From positions 1 to 64,000 of the forward strand of contig NZ_JYKY01000021.1 of NCBI RefSeq assembly GCF_001042985.1: a DNA stretch of 64,000 nt, given 5' to 3'. The first letter of the stretch is position 1. Every line of letters begins with the position of its first letter. The notes beneath the pieces were generated by a model. That model did no database searches and had not been told where the DNA came from. It saw only the letters and a list, made by a program, of their open reading frames with translations. The stretch comes from Pseudomonas lundensis. Its GTDB lineage: Bacteria > Pseudomonadota > Gammaproteobacteria > Pseudomonadales > Pseudomonadaceae. Below, one piece after another: positions 10,076-18,248 of the stretch. Made by a program: the position numbers and the translations under genes.

Positions 10076-11581
10076 CTACGTTTTTCGCCAGACATAGCGA
10101 ATCGATGGGCGGCCACCTTTTTCTCCGGCCACCTCGTAGCCAACGATGAAGTCATGTTCAGCTAGAACGGCGAGCGCATTATTTACCGCGTCCTGCGTGC
10201 CTAATCCTGTCCAATCCTTCTGGCGCACCTCTCGGGCAGTAAATGGCTCGGGCAATTTCCGCTGGCGCTCCAGAATCAGCCGCGCAGCGATTAGTGGTGC
10301 GTTAATTGCCGCCCCGTACAGCCGCTGGGCGTGGCTCATCAGGTAGTTTGCCCAGTTGATGGCGCGGTCAGTGGACTTAGCGCCCACGGCTTCCCGTCCG
10401 CCTTCAATCAGCTCAAATAGGAGGGCCAAGCCTGCAATGGTTTTCGGCATTTTCAGGTAATGGGATTGCAATGCGGGGTGAAGATGATCGCTCCGGCTTG
10501 CTTGCATGTGGGAGGTATACCAGGCGATAAACTTCTCCTGGGCTTCTGGAGTAAATCTGAGGGCAGAGTGAGGCTCATCAGGTATCTGATCGAGCTGTTC
10601 GATAACCTCCGAGACGCGCTCAGCGGCGATTTTGTTCGGCCAACGGTCGATATAACGCCACTCTCGAACATCGTCGGGATATACCGCCAGCTGCATGCGC
10701 TGAATCAGGCCGTCATCCAGTTCGCCGCTGACGGCAGCGTTTACAAGGGACGCAATTCGTGAGGGTTGAATCCCACCGATCAACGATAAACAACATGATT
10801 TGATATAAATGGTTCCTCTGCCTATACGGTCATAGGTGAATGAGCCGTTGCCGTCGAAACATTCCAAATAAAATGCTCGCGCAACCGAACCGTCTTCGCT
10901 CTGCATCGTTGCCAGCCAGCCCCCCAGCTCGTCACGCTCAACTACTAGGCCGTTTGGATTCTCGTTGAGCAGCTCGCCGAGTTTTTCGACCGTTGCGTCG
11001 TTGACGATGTAGCGCCGCTGAATTGGGGGCGGGTTCTCGCTTGAGTGACGTTTCAGTTCTTCCTGAGCTGCATTCTCGTCACCCCCACTGTAAAGCTTTC
11101 TGGCTTTTACCCTGGCTGCATTGCGCTTCATGTCGTAAAGCTCGCTAGCGGCCTTGTGCTCGGCTTGAGCTTGGCTATAGCGTTCTCGCGCTTTGGCATC
11201 CAAGGCGCGCAATGGAAGCAGGGCCTGTTTGAGTGCCGGCGTTTTCATCGCAGACGGGCGCCCGATGATGACGCCCCACTGGTTTGGAACGACCATCCAG
11301 TCATCGTTCTGTTTCGGGTAGACGCTGAATTTGCGCCCGACTACTGTGCTGACTGCCACGATAAGCGCGACCCCAACAAAATCAGGTGGGCACTGGGTAC
11401 GCTCAGCAACATCTCGCACGTACTCCTGAAGAGCAGTAGGCAATAGTTCATCAAACCAGGGCATGACCCTGGCCAACCCGCTCGGTAGTGGCTTTGGCGC
11501 AATGTTAGGATTCATGTATGCGGCAAATGCCGGCGCGGGCATCTCTGTTAAGAACGACGGTATCTGCTCGTGTGTAGTCAT
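10076..11581 (-). CDS. DUF3987 protein (YfjI-like), putative element-encoded ATPase/primase-helicase
   Basis: 501 aa of the DUF3987 family, found almost only in integrated elements and satellite prophages, where it takes the place of a replication primase/helicase. A P-loop-like G-R-P-S-A-M-K-T is at residues 107-114. VERDELGGW follows at about 225-233, with a conserved GGIQP segment about 60 residues further. The last 70 residues look like a winged helix (FTAREVRQKDW...AVNNALAVL). It overlaps the upstream AlpA-like regulator gene by 4 bp, so both are co-transcribed. The replication role is a family-level inference; I see no classical primase motif. Confidence 0.85.
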   Translation of the reverse strand: MTTHEQIPSFLTEMPAPAFAAYMNPNIAPKPLPSGLARVMPWFDELLPTALQEYVRDVAERTQCPPDFVGVALIVAVSTVVGRKFSVYPKQNDDWMVVPNQWGVIIGRPSAMKTPALKQALLPLRALDAKARERYSQAQAEHKAASELYDMKRNAARVKARKLYSGGDENAAQEELKRHSSENPPPIQRRYIVNDATVEKLGELLNENPNGLVVERDELGGWLATMQSEDGSVARAFYLECFDGNGSFTYDRIGRGTIYIKSCCLSLIGGIQPSRIASLVNAAVSGELDDGLIQRMQLAVYPDDVREWRYIDRWPNKIAAERVSEVIEQLDQIPDEPHSALRFTPEAQEKFIAWYTSHMQASRSDHLHPALQSHYLKMPKTIAGLALLFELIEGGREAVGAKSTDRAINWANYLMSHAQRLYGAAINAPLIAARLILERQRKLPEPFTAREVRQKDWTGLGTQDAVNNALAVLAEHDFIVGYEVAGEKGGRPSIRYVWRKT

Positions 11582-11826
11582 TGCTCTTCTCGCCCGGCGA
11601 GATCCAGAGCGATACCATCACGCTCGCTGATCTTGCTCTCCAGCCAGGCTTCCACCTCTGAGACAACGAAGTACACCCCAGCCTGTTTGCTCGGGCCAAA
11701 TTTGATGGGGCGTGGGAAGCTGGCATCGGTTTCGCGCAGCTTTTCTAGTCCGGAGCGGCTCTTGTCGAAGCAGTGCTGAAGAGAGGTGTGACTGATCAGG
11801 TATTTCTTGGGGGCATGTGTCGACAT
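11578..11826 (-). CDS. AlpA-like small DNA-binding regulator, 82 aa
   Basis: Small MerR-like winged-helix protein related to AlpA/excisionase regulators. The N-terminal half fits a helix-turn-helix (SHTSLQHCFDKSRSGLEKLRE), followed by the typical FPRPIKFG wing segment and a C-terminal helix EVEAWLESKISERD. Such proteins activate or repress integrase expression in P4-like elements. Its stop overlaps the start of the DUF3987 gene (ATGA), a standard pairing in satellite elements. Confidence 0.8.
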   Translation of the reverse strand: MSTHAPKKYLISHTSLQHCFDKSRSGLEKLRETDASFPRPIKFGPSKQAGVYFVVSEVEAWLESKISERDGIALDLAGREEQ

Positions 11827-11874
11827 GTATGGGGCTCTGTGTGTAAGTCGACTCCTATTAAATATCCTGTCCGG

Positions 11875-12092
11875 TCAGTGGGGGGGCGATTTCAAACCAA
11901 AAAAGCGCCGGAAAACGTTCTGTCGATTGTTGAAGTAAAGGCGACAGCCGCGGATGGGCTTTGCGGTTAGACAGTCCAGGGCGCCGCGCACATTGTCGGA
12001 GACTTCTGACGATCCTTGCTGCTCCGCCCATTTGGACAATCCATAATGGCTGCCTCGAGCGCGAGCTGATTTTCGTTGATCTTGTAAAGCAA
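11875..12092 (-). pseudogene. Decayed small ORF between the two AlpA-like regulator genes
   Basis: On the minus strand a frame starting at a TTG near 12092 reads KINENQLALEAAI and then loses sense. A second frame continues from about 12055 with LSKWAEQQGSSEVSDNVRGAL and runs to a stop at 11875. Joined, the two pieces look like one helical protein of about 70 residues broken by a frameshift around 12050. Family unknown. The case rests on protein-like composition in two adjoining frames, so it is tentative. Confidence 0.35.
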
Positions 12093-12175
12093 AGTGGGGA
12101 GCAGGGCTGAGTTGGGCGTGGGAGGTCCGATTTTTGAGATGAGAGATGCGATTTATTGGCTGTTCTGCTACATCC

Positions 12176-12733
12176 CTAGTTCTGACTCTTTAGCATTCTA
12201 GACTTTTTGATTCGTAGATCGCACCACTCGATTACCTCTACCCTAACCCAGGCCACAGCTCGACCACCTAGTTTAATTTGTCGTGGAAATGTGCTCTGAC
12301 TTACCATTTTGTAGATCGTACTAGTCGACATACCAGTAATTCGCTTTACTTCAGCCAGCCTAATGAAAAGGATCGGTTGCCGACTAAGATCATTTGACTC
12401 TCTAGGTCGAGAAAATGTATCAGCCTCAGGTTTTTCGACTTCGCGCGGCTCTTGGCTCAAGGTTTTGGTAGCCTGCTTTCTCGTCCGATCAAGCTCAAGC
12501 TTGGCTCTATCTCGCTGTCGATCAATGTAATCAGCAAGATCCGACAGATGAACGCCTCGTGCAGTTTTTTCGTTCAGCTCCATGGAGACAATCAGTAGGT
12601 CAATCTCGCCTGAGGAGACCTTTGTTCGTAGATTTGCTGGTGTCAGATGAGTGAAATAGTCGGCGCATACCCGACTCAAGGACACAATCGTCTGGCCATG
12701 ATATTGAGCCATTAAGAGAAAAAGAGTGTTCAT
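12176..12733 (-). CDS. PrtN-AlpA fusion: pyocin-activator-like domain joined to an AlpA regulator, 185 aa
   Basis: Residues 1-80 (MNTLFLLMAQYHGQTIV..., TARGVHLSDLADYID) match the pyocin activator PrtN family. Residues 115-178 (FIRLAEVKRITGMSTSTIY, FPRQIKLGGRAVAWV) form a canonical AlpA MerR-like DNA-binding domain. They are joined by a charged linker. PrtN switches on pyocin genes after RecA-dependent loss of repression; AlpA proteins switch on element integrases. The start at 12733 was chosen because AAGGAG lies 7 bp upstream; a further in-frame ATG at 12751 has none. It probably heads the block that includes the second AlpA-like gene and DUF3987. The dual-domain reading is direct; the regulatory consequence is inferred. 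Confidence 0.85.
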   Translation of the reverse strand: MNTLFLLMAQYHGQTIVSLSRVCADYFTHLTPANLRTKVSSGEIDLLIVSMELNEKTARGVHLSDLADYIDRQRDRAKLELDRTRKQATKTLSQEPREVEKPEADTFSRPRESNDLSRQPILFIRLAEVKRITGMSTSTIYKMVSQSTFPRQIKLGGRAVAWVRVEVIEWCDLRIKKSRMLKSQN

Positions 12734-12761
12734 CGCTCGACTCCTTCGCATAACGGCGACA

Positions 12762-12913
12762 TTAATCTACCGGTGCGGTTTGTTCCATCCTTCGGGTCCA
12801 AGCATTTTGCCACTCTCTCTGCTCAAGTCGACTCACGAAAAAGTCGTCACGAAAGCCTCGTCTTCCTTCGCGCGCGAATGATAGCTGTCAGGTCCTTCTG
12901 CGTTTTCATTCAT
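12762..12913 (-). pseudogene. Frameshifted small ORF upstream of the PrtN-AlpA gene
   Basis: An ATG at 12913 with AGGAG nine bases upstream starts MNENAEGPDSYHSRAKE, but that frame stops after 26 codons. The next frame continues with EGRRGFRDDFFVSRLEQ and REWQNAWTRRMEQ to a TAA at 12762. Together they would encode about 50 residues with the EGxxGF...W..AW spacing seen in small ribosome-modulation-factor-like proteins. One base gained or lost around 12860 explains the break. The resemblance to RMF is loose. Confidence 0.45.
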
Positions 12914-13023
12914 CTTTGCACCGCTCCTGGTTATCGCCTGAGCTTAGCGGGAATGCAGCAGATAATCATCGCAGATGCTGTCATTAACCTGGCATAACCG
13001 AGCCAAAACCACCCATTCAGGCA

Positions 13024-13062
13024 CAAAAAAGGCACTTGCGATAAACGCTAAGTGCCTGATTT
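13024..13062 (-). terminator. Intrinsic terminator of ssrA
   Basis: Stem AGGCACTT-GCG (13030-13040) pairs with CGC-T-AAGTGCCT (13046-13057) around a short A-rich loop, with one bulged base. On the minus strand it is followed by a run of T. It lies 12-18 bases beyond the CCA end of tmRNA. Confidence 0.85.
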
Positions 13063-13074
13063 TTATAGCTAATT

Positions 13075-13466
13075 TGGTGGAGCCGGGGGGATTTGAACCC
13101 CCGTCCGCCAGTACTCCGCTGTCGGTACTACATGCTTAGCCGTTTCTATTAAGTTAACCCTCAGCGACCCGAAGGGCAGGGTGCTTTGGGCGAGTTGTGT
13201 AAGTTTTAGCCGCTTCGTCCACAACGTACTGCACGGCGATCCTGTTCTATATGACAATCACTTCAGGTTTACAGGCATCCCCTAGTGATTGCTGGACCCG
13301 AAGGTACCAGGAGGATGGCTAAGGCAGCTTACGCTGCGAGAGCTTGACCCTCGTAGGTTTCGTCATTGGCAACTATAGAAAGTTGCAACAGTGGATTTAC
13401 GAGTTCTGTTACCAACTCGGCATGCACCTAGAGTTTCGCAACCGGCGTCGAATCCTAAACGGCCCC
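13075..13466 (-). ncRNA. ssrA: Transfer-messenger RNA (tmRNA)
   Basis: 392-nt RNA that rescues stalled ribosomes together with SmpB. The tRNA-like ends are clear: the 5' GGGGCCG... segment at the right edge, and a 3' T-arm with GGTTCAAATCC and CCA at 13075-13077. The tag frame lies at 13329-13370 and reads ANDETYEGQALAA followed by TAA, so the appended degron ends in the protease-recognised ALAA. Sequence between the ends shows the expected pseudoknot-rich regions. Its 3' end marks the border with the left accessory region, and tmRNA 3' ends are common integration targets. Confidence 0.96.
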
Positions 13467-13538
13467 GATGCTTGCTGTGCATAACCAGCAAGCTTGCGGA
13501 GTCTACGCCAATCTGACGCAGAAGGCCAATTTCAAGGC

Positions 13539-13829
13539 TTAATTTCTTGCGCCACTCGTGTTGATGTCGTGGATACGCTGGAGCAATTGTGTGGTGGTGG
13601 AGATGCAAGCCGCTTTGTCGCCCTTGGCTTGTTCGGACGTTGCTTTCTCTATGCCCGTCTTGATGTCGTCGCTGGTGTTTTCGCTGGTTTGCCCGGAGGT
13701 GGCCATTGCATCGTTGATTTTTTGCAGATTGATGGCGCACAGGTCATCTTTTGCGGGCTCATTGGCGAACACCGGAGAGGCCAACATTGCAGCAGCCACA
13801 AACAGGCCAGCAAGCGCGGTACGTTTCAT
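13539..13829 (-). CDS. Small exported protein, 96 aa, function unknown
   Basis: Begins with a clear signal peptide (MKRTALAGLFVAAAMLASPVFA, likely cleaved after AFA-like VFA near residue 22). The mature part is about 74 residues, hydrophilic and helical, with two cysteines (in DLCAIN and AACIS) that could form a disulfide in the periplasm. The ATG at 13829 is preceded by AAGGAG. It is a single gene on the same strand as ssrA, separated from it by about 70 bp. Function is not recognised. Confidence 0.8.
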   Translation of the reverse strand: MKRTALAGLFVAAAMLASPVFANEPAKDDLCAINLQKINDAMATSGQTSENTSDDIKTGIEKATSEQAKGDKAACISTTTQLLQRIHDINTSGARN

Positions 13830-14095
13830 GGGGAAAACTCCTTGTGCAGACGTTAGGCCCGGTGGCTCCGGGCTCGGTTATAAGCCCAAAACAATGGGGC
13901 TCAAGCCAATTGACTATAGCCGTGCTCAAGGGTTCTGCTTTTAATTGGCCATCATGGGATTAATTTTTTTGTCCTGCGGTGAGCGACGGTGTGAGGGCGC
14001 GATCATGCGTGACTTCACAGGCGCCCGCAGACGCTGAAATTGAGGGTTTCGTAGGCCTCATCCCTTTCATTCCGTCGAAACTTCCTAGAAAATCC

Positions 14096-14361
14096 CGTTC
14101 GCTTGCGCCAGTCCAGTTCAGGGCATAGTCTCGGCCCATCGCTGCTCATCAGCGGTCGGGTTTAGTCGCCTGGCTTTCAAACTTGGCGCAAGGCGCCACC
14201 TTCCAGAGGTGCTTTTTTTGGCCTCCGCGTTATGGTGGCCGTGCGCAGGGCGCCTTCGGGTGCGCCGGTTTCCAAGTTTGCCGGTCGACTAACCTGCGTA
14301 CGGCTGCCACCCAAATCGTTTAGTCGCGACTGTTGGCAGCTCCCTAAATTTGGAGAGCCCC
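14096..14361 (+). promoter_or_regulatory. Structured RNA leader of the DUF6124 gene with an intrinsic terminator
   Basis: Elements in order: a direct repeat GTTTAGTCGC at 14160-14169, repeated at 14318-14327; CAAACTTGG at 14178-14186; a terminator-like hairpin CACCT/AGGTG (14197-14211) followed by seven T. Then comes a closing helix between 14234-14249 and 14293-14311. It encloses a GGCGC/GCGCC hairpin with a UUCG loop (14249-14266) and a CCGG/CCGG hairpin (14265-14284). CCAAGTTTG at 14272-14280 can instead pair with CAAACTTGG, so two mutually exclusive folds are possible. No ORF explains this conservation-like complexity. Confidence 0.6.
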
Positions 14362-14712
14362 ATGAGCAAGATCACCCCTGATCCACCCCTGTTTCCCCTG
14401 CAAGATGCTGCCCCGTGCGATTCACAGTCGCTGGACCGGGCCGCCGCCGAACGCGCCCTTCGTTATTACCGGCTCGACCTTAAGCCCACGTGGCACACGG
14501 GCACGCACCCGTATGCCGCCCCCAGCAGTGTCAATTTAGAAGCGGCTTTGGCCCAAGCGTCAGACTTGTTGCGCTGCGCGGGCGCTTCGGCGAGTGAGGC
14601 GGGGAATGGTTTGAGCGGGCACACGCGCCATTTGGTGTTGTCGGTCATGCACCTGGTGGAGCTGGCCAGGGAGCATGTCGACAAATCGCTGGACGGTTTG
14701 ACGACGCACTGA
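14362..14712 (+). CDS. DUF6124 family protein, 116 aa
   Basis: Small cytoplasmic protein of a family almost restricted to Pseudomonas, function unknown. Features are a proline-rich N-terminus (SKITPDPPLFPL), a middle region DRAAAERALRYY and a C-terminal helix HLVLSVMHLVELAREHVDKSL. The start at 14362 has GGAG eight bases upstream; a frame from 14350 adds four residues. The gene stands alone behind the structured leader and ends next to a hairpin shared with the lactate operon. Confidence 0.75.
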   Translation: MSKITPDPPLFPLQDAAPCDSQSLDRAAAERALRYYRLDLKPTWHTGTHPYAAPSSVNLEAALAQASDLLRCAGASASEAGNGLSGHTRHLVLSVMHLVELAREHVDKSLDGLTTH

Positions 14713-14716
14713 GCAG

Positions 14717-14744
14717 GACGCGCCTGAGTGCAAGCAGGCGCGTC
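14717..14744. terminator. Hairpin between DUF6124 and dld, convergent ends
   Basis: GACGCGCCTG and CAGGCGCGTC form a perfect 10-bp stem with an 8-nt loop. It is placed to stop transcription from both sides, though neither side has a strong T run. Confidence 0.6.
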
Positions 14745-14760
14745 ACATTGACCGAACGCC

Positions 14761-17577
14761 CTAAGGCTGTAGCGCTTTGGCCGTGGTGACCCGATCCACC
14801 AAATACACCAACCCGTGGTAGTCGATACCGCCGTGTTGCGTCAGACCAATCTCGCACGTGCGGCTGGTGGAAATGCCTTCGCTGCAGTGCTGCACGGCGT
14901 CTTTCAAGCTGCGCAGCGAGTGGGCATTGAGCTCAGGCGTGGTAAAGCCTTTATCTCCCGCAAAGCCACAACAGTGAATGCCTTCTGGGATGACCACTTC
15001 CTGGCTGCATAACCGCGCAATATCGATCAGTGCCTGACTTTCGCCCAAGTGTTGCGTGCTGCACGTGACATGCACGGCAATCGGCGCCGGTTGCGGGGTG
15101 AACCGCAACTTATCCACAAGGTGGGTGCGAATGAAGCGCACCGGGTCGTACAGGTCGAGGCGGGTGTCGCCCAGGTCTTGCACCAGTCGCAGGGTACACG
15201 GGCTGGTGTCGCAGTAGATCGGGTCAAGCCCGCCACGGCTGGCGTGCAGCAAGGCGCCAATCAGTTCCTGACGCTTGTGTTCTGCCTGTTCGGCGTACCC
15301 TTTTGAAGCAAACGGCTGGCCGCAACACAGGCTGTCCAGGTTGTCGGGGAAGACGACTTGGTAACCGGCTTTTTCCAGCAGCCCCCGGGTTTTGTCCAAC
15401 AGGGACATTTGTTCGCGGTCGCCCGCTGCGGGGCCCATGACGCGGGACACGCACGCCGCCAGGTACACCACGCGCGGGCGTGCATCGTTGATCGGCGGGG
15501 TGAAGCGTATCGCCCGCTCAGGTTGCGGCATGGCGTTGGTCCACTGGGGCACGCGCCCTTTACTGGCCTTGGTCAGAGTGGCAGACAGCCGGGCCAGACG
15601 CGGCGCGCCCAAGAGCATGCGCGCGCCATTGGCCACATGCAGCGTAAAACGCGCCCCTTGCAGCGTGGTCGCAAAGTGATTGCCCAGCCAGTCGGCCGTT
15701 TTGACATGATCGGCGTTGCGGGCGCGCAGTTTCTTCACCAGTTCGCCGGTGTTAATGCCGACCGGGCAACGTTGCGCACACAAGCCGGTCGCCGCGCAGG
15801 TGTCGATGCCTTGGTATTCGTAGGCTTTTTCCAGCTCGCGGGTGTCCACCCCGGCGCGTTTTTTAGCCTGAATGTCACGCCAGATCACGATTCGCTGGCG
15901 CGGGCTAAGGGTCAAACCCTTGGCCGGGCACACCGGTTCGCAAAACCCGCACTCAATGCACTTATCCACAATCTCGTCGGCGGCGGGCAGGGGTTTGAGG
16001 TGTTTGAGGTGGATCTGTGGGTCGTCGCTGAGTACGACGTCCGGGTTCAGGATGCCCTGTGGGTCGAGCAAACGCTTGAGCGACCACATCAGTTGATAAG
16101 CATCGCTGCCCCATTCCAGTTCCACGAAGGGCGCCATGTTACGGCCGGTGCCGTGTTCAGCCTTAAGCGAGCCGCCGAATTCCACAGCGACCAACTGGGC
16201 TACGTCATCCATGAACGCCTGATAGCGTGCGACTTCTTCCGGGCTGTTGAAGCCTTGGGTGAAGACGAAGTGCAGGTTGCCCTCAAGCGCGTGTCCGAAA
16301 AGGATCGCTTCGTCGTAGTGATGCTTGTCAAACAGCTCAATCAGGCGGTTTACGCCGATGGCCAATTGTTCGACGGGGAAGGTCACGTCTTCGATGATGA
16401 CTGTGGTGCCGGTTTTGCGCACGGCGCCCACGGCGGGGAAGGTGTCTTTGCGGATGGCCCACAGCTTTGCGTTTTCGACCGGGTCTTCAGTGAAATCGAC
16501 TTGTTTCTCGACAGGAAATGCCGACAGCGAGCCCATGATGTGCGCCAGTTGTTCGTGTAACAACGTCTGCGTGGCCGCGCGAGATTCGATCAAGAGTGCG
16601 CAGGCATTGGCCGACAGTTGCTGTACGAAAGCAGGCATGCCGGGCTTGTCCTGCACAGAACGCAGGCTGCGGCGATCAAGCAGTTCAACGGCGGACACTG
16701 GTTGGCTTTTCAACACCGTCACGGCGGTGCAGCAGGTTTCCACGTCCGGGAACACGATCAGCGCCGAGGCTTTGTTGGGGTGATCGATGACCGTGTCGTA
16801 GGTGACCGAACTGATAAAGCCCAGGGTGCCTTCACTGCCCACCAACAAGTGGCTGAGGATATCCAGCGGGTCGTCGAAATCCACCAGGGCGTTGAGCGAC
16901 AGGCCGGTGGTGTTTTTCAGACGGTATTTGTGGCGGATTTTTGCTGCCAACTCAGTGTTTGCGCGGGTCTCGAGGGCCAATGTCGCCAGCTGTTCGAGCA
17001 GTGCGCTGTGGCTTTGACGGAACGCGGCCACGTTGGCTGCATCTTCGGTGTCGATGCGTGTGCCGTCGGCCAGTACCACCCGCATGCCCGCCAGCGTGTG
17101 GTAGGTGTTTTGAGCGGTGCCGCAGCACATGCCGCTGGCGTTGTTGGCCACGATGCCGCCAATTTTGCAGGCGTTAATCGAGGCCGGATCCGGACCGATT
17201 TTGCGTCCGTACGGCGCCAGCCATGCGTTGGCTTGGGCGCCAATCACGCCAGGTTGCAGACGGATTTGCGTGCCCTGACCGCGAATTTCTTTAGCGTTCC
17301 AGTTATCCCCCAGCACGATCAGTACTGAATCACTGATGGCTTGGCCGGACAAACTGGTGCCCGCTGCGCGGAAGGTCACCGAGACGTTGTCGCGCCGTGC
17401 CAGATGCAGCAGTTCAACCACTTCGTCTTCGGACTCAACGCGCACCACCAGTTTCGGGATCAGCCGATAGAAGCTCGCGTCGGTGCCAAAGGCCAGGGTC
17501 GACAGGGCGTCGGTGAAACGCCGGTCTTGCGGGATCAGGCGTTCGGCGTCGCGTAGAAAAGCAGCGGGCAGGCTCAT
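14761..17577 (-). CDS. dld: FAD/Fe-S D-lactate dehydrogenase (Dld-II type)
   Basis: 938-aa respiratory enzyme oxidising D-lactate (or a related D-2-hydroxyacid) to pyruvate at the membrane surface. The N-terminal FAD-binding domain carries VTFRAAGTSLSGQA near residue 70, followed by an FAD-linked oxidase C-domain. Two ferredoxin-like clusters follow (CIECGFCEPVCPAKG near 545 and CAATGLCAQRCPVGI near 600). Two CCG domains end the protein (CCGQPFASKGY and CCGFAGDKGF), as in glycolate oxidase/LutA proteins. Last gene of the lactate operon, overlapping lutC by 4 bp. Family and context agree; the exact substrate is inferred from the operon. Confidence 0.9.
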   Translation of the reverse strand: MSLPAAFLRDAERLIPQDRRFTDALSTLAFGTDASFYRLIPKLVVRVESEDEVVELLHLARRDNVSVTFRAAGTSLSGQAISDSVLIVLGDNWNAKEIRGQGTQIRLQPGVIGAQANAWLAPYGRKIGPDPASINACKIGGIVANNASGMCCGTAQNTYHTLAGMRVVLADGTRIDTEDAANVAAFRQSHSALLEQLATLALETRANTELAAKIRHKYRLKNTTGLSLNALVDFDDPLDILSHLLVGSEGTLGFISSVTYDTVIDHPNKASALIVFPDVETCCTAVTVLKSQPVSAVELLDRRSLRSVQDKPGMPAFVQQLSANACALLIESRAATQTLLHEQLAHIMGSLSAFPVEKQVDFTEDPVENAKLWAIRKDTFPAVGAVRKTGTTVIIEDVTFPVEQLAIGVNRLIELFDKHHYDEAILFGHALEGNLHFVFTQGFNSPEEVARYQAFMDDVAQLVAVEFGGSLKAEHGTGRNMAPFVELEWGSDAYQLMWSLKRLLDPQGILNPDVVLSDDPQIHLKHLKPLPAADEIVDKCIECGFCEPVCPAKGLTLSPRQRIVIWRDIQAKKRAGVDTRELEKAYEYQGIDTCAATGLCAQRCPVGINTGELVKKLRARNADHVKTADWLGNHFATTLQGARFTLHVANGARMLLGAPRLARLSATLTKASKGRVPQWTNAMPQPERAIRFTPPINDARPRVVYLAACVSRVMGPAAGDREQMSLLDKTRGLLEKAGYQVVFPDNLDSLCCGQPFASKGYAEQAEHKRQELIGALLHASRGGLDPIYCDTSPCTLRLVQDLGDTRLDLYDPVRFIRTHLVDKLRFTPQPAPIAVHVTCSTQHLGESQALIDIARLCSQEVVIPEGIHCCGFAGDKGFTTPELNAHSLRSLKDAVQHCSEGISTSRTCEIGLTQHGGIDYHGLVYLVDRVTTAKALQP

Positions 17578-18248
17578 GCGTCCTCCAAGATTAACACCAC
17601 CAGGTCTTTCGGACCGTGGGCGCCGTAGGCCAGAACTTGCTCGATGTCGGCCGTTTTAGACGGGCCGGACACCAGCAGTGCATTGGTCGGCATGCCGGCG
17701 GCCCAGTTCATTTCACGTTGCACCTGATAGAAGTTGTCGCGGATCTCACTGGCCTTAAGCAAGGCGAAATGCACCGGCGGAACGAGGCTCATCAAGCGGG
17801 GTTCTTCGGGTGTCGGCCAGAGGATCAGGCTACCGGTGGCGGCGATGGCGCCCAAGGTGGTGGTCAGGCTGGCAGGCGTGTCATTGAACAGTTCGTCTTT
17901 CCAGTCTTCTACCCGCCGGTCGTAGGCTTTAAGTGCTGGTAGCGCAGGATTTTGCGCCCAATGCGCCGTCACTTTTTGCCCATGAGGGGTTGTCGGGGCA
18001 ATCAGCAGGCTGGGCAGTTGCCGGTCCGTGACCAGTTGCGCCAACAGGGCAGGCCAACCGTGCTCGCTGCTGAGGTGAATCTCGGTGTGTACGGCTTCCA
18101 TCAGCTTGCGCAATTGCGGGATGCGTTGTTCCGGGGGGTAGGTCCAGGGTTGCGTCACCAGCACTTCGTCAAAGTTGTCAGCCACAGGCGTTGTGCCCGT
18201 CAGACTTTTGCGCAGTTTGTTGAGGATATTGTGTTTGGCGCTCATCAC
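17574..18248 (-). CDS. lutC: Lactate utilisation protein C (LutC/YkgG)
   Basis: 224 aa, LUD-domain protein and third component of the LutABC L-lactate oxidase complex. The C-terminal half contains the conserved stretch TGSLILWPTPEEPRLMSLVPP, followed by DNFYQVQREM and the end SGPSKTADIEQVLAYGAHGP, all typical of the family. It overlaps both lutB (18245) and dld (17577) by 4 bp, so the three are coupled. No membrane segment or signal peptide. Confidence 0.92.
   Translation of the reverse strand: MMSAKHNILNKLRKSLTGTTPVADNFDEVLVTQPWTYPPEQRIPQLRKLMEAVHTEIHLSSEHGWPALLAQLVTDRQLPSLLIAPTTPHGQKVTAHWAQNPALPALKAYDRRVEDWKDELFNDTPASLTTTLGAIAATGSLILWPTPEEPRLMSLVPPVHFALLKASEIRDNFYQVQREMNWAAGMPTNALLVSGPSKTADIEQVLAYGAHGPKDLVVLILEDA

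Noticed and set aside
10016-14055. Shared GTTTCGTAGG-like motif at 10,016, within ssrA (near 13,352) and near 14,046
   Set aside because: In ssrA the motif is part of the tag codons, and the third copy is incomplete; probably chance.
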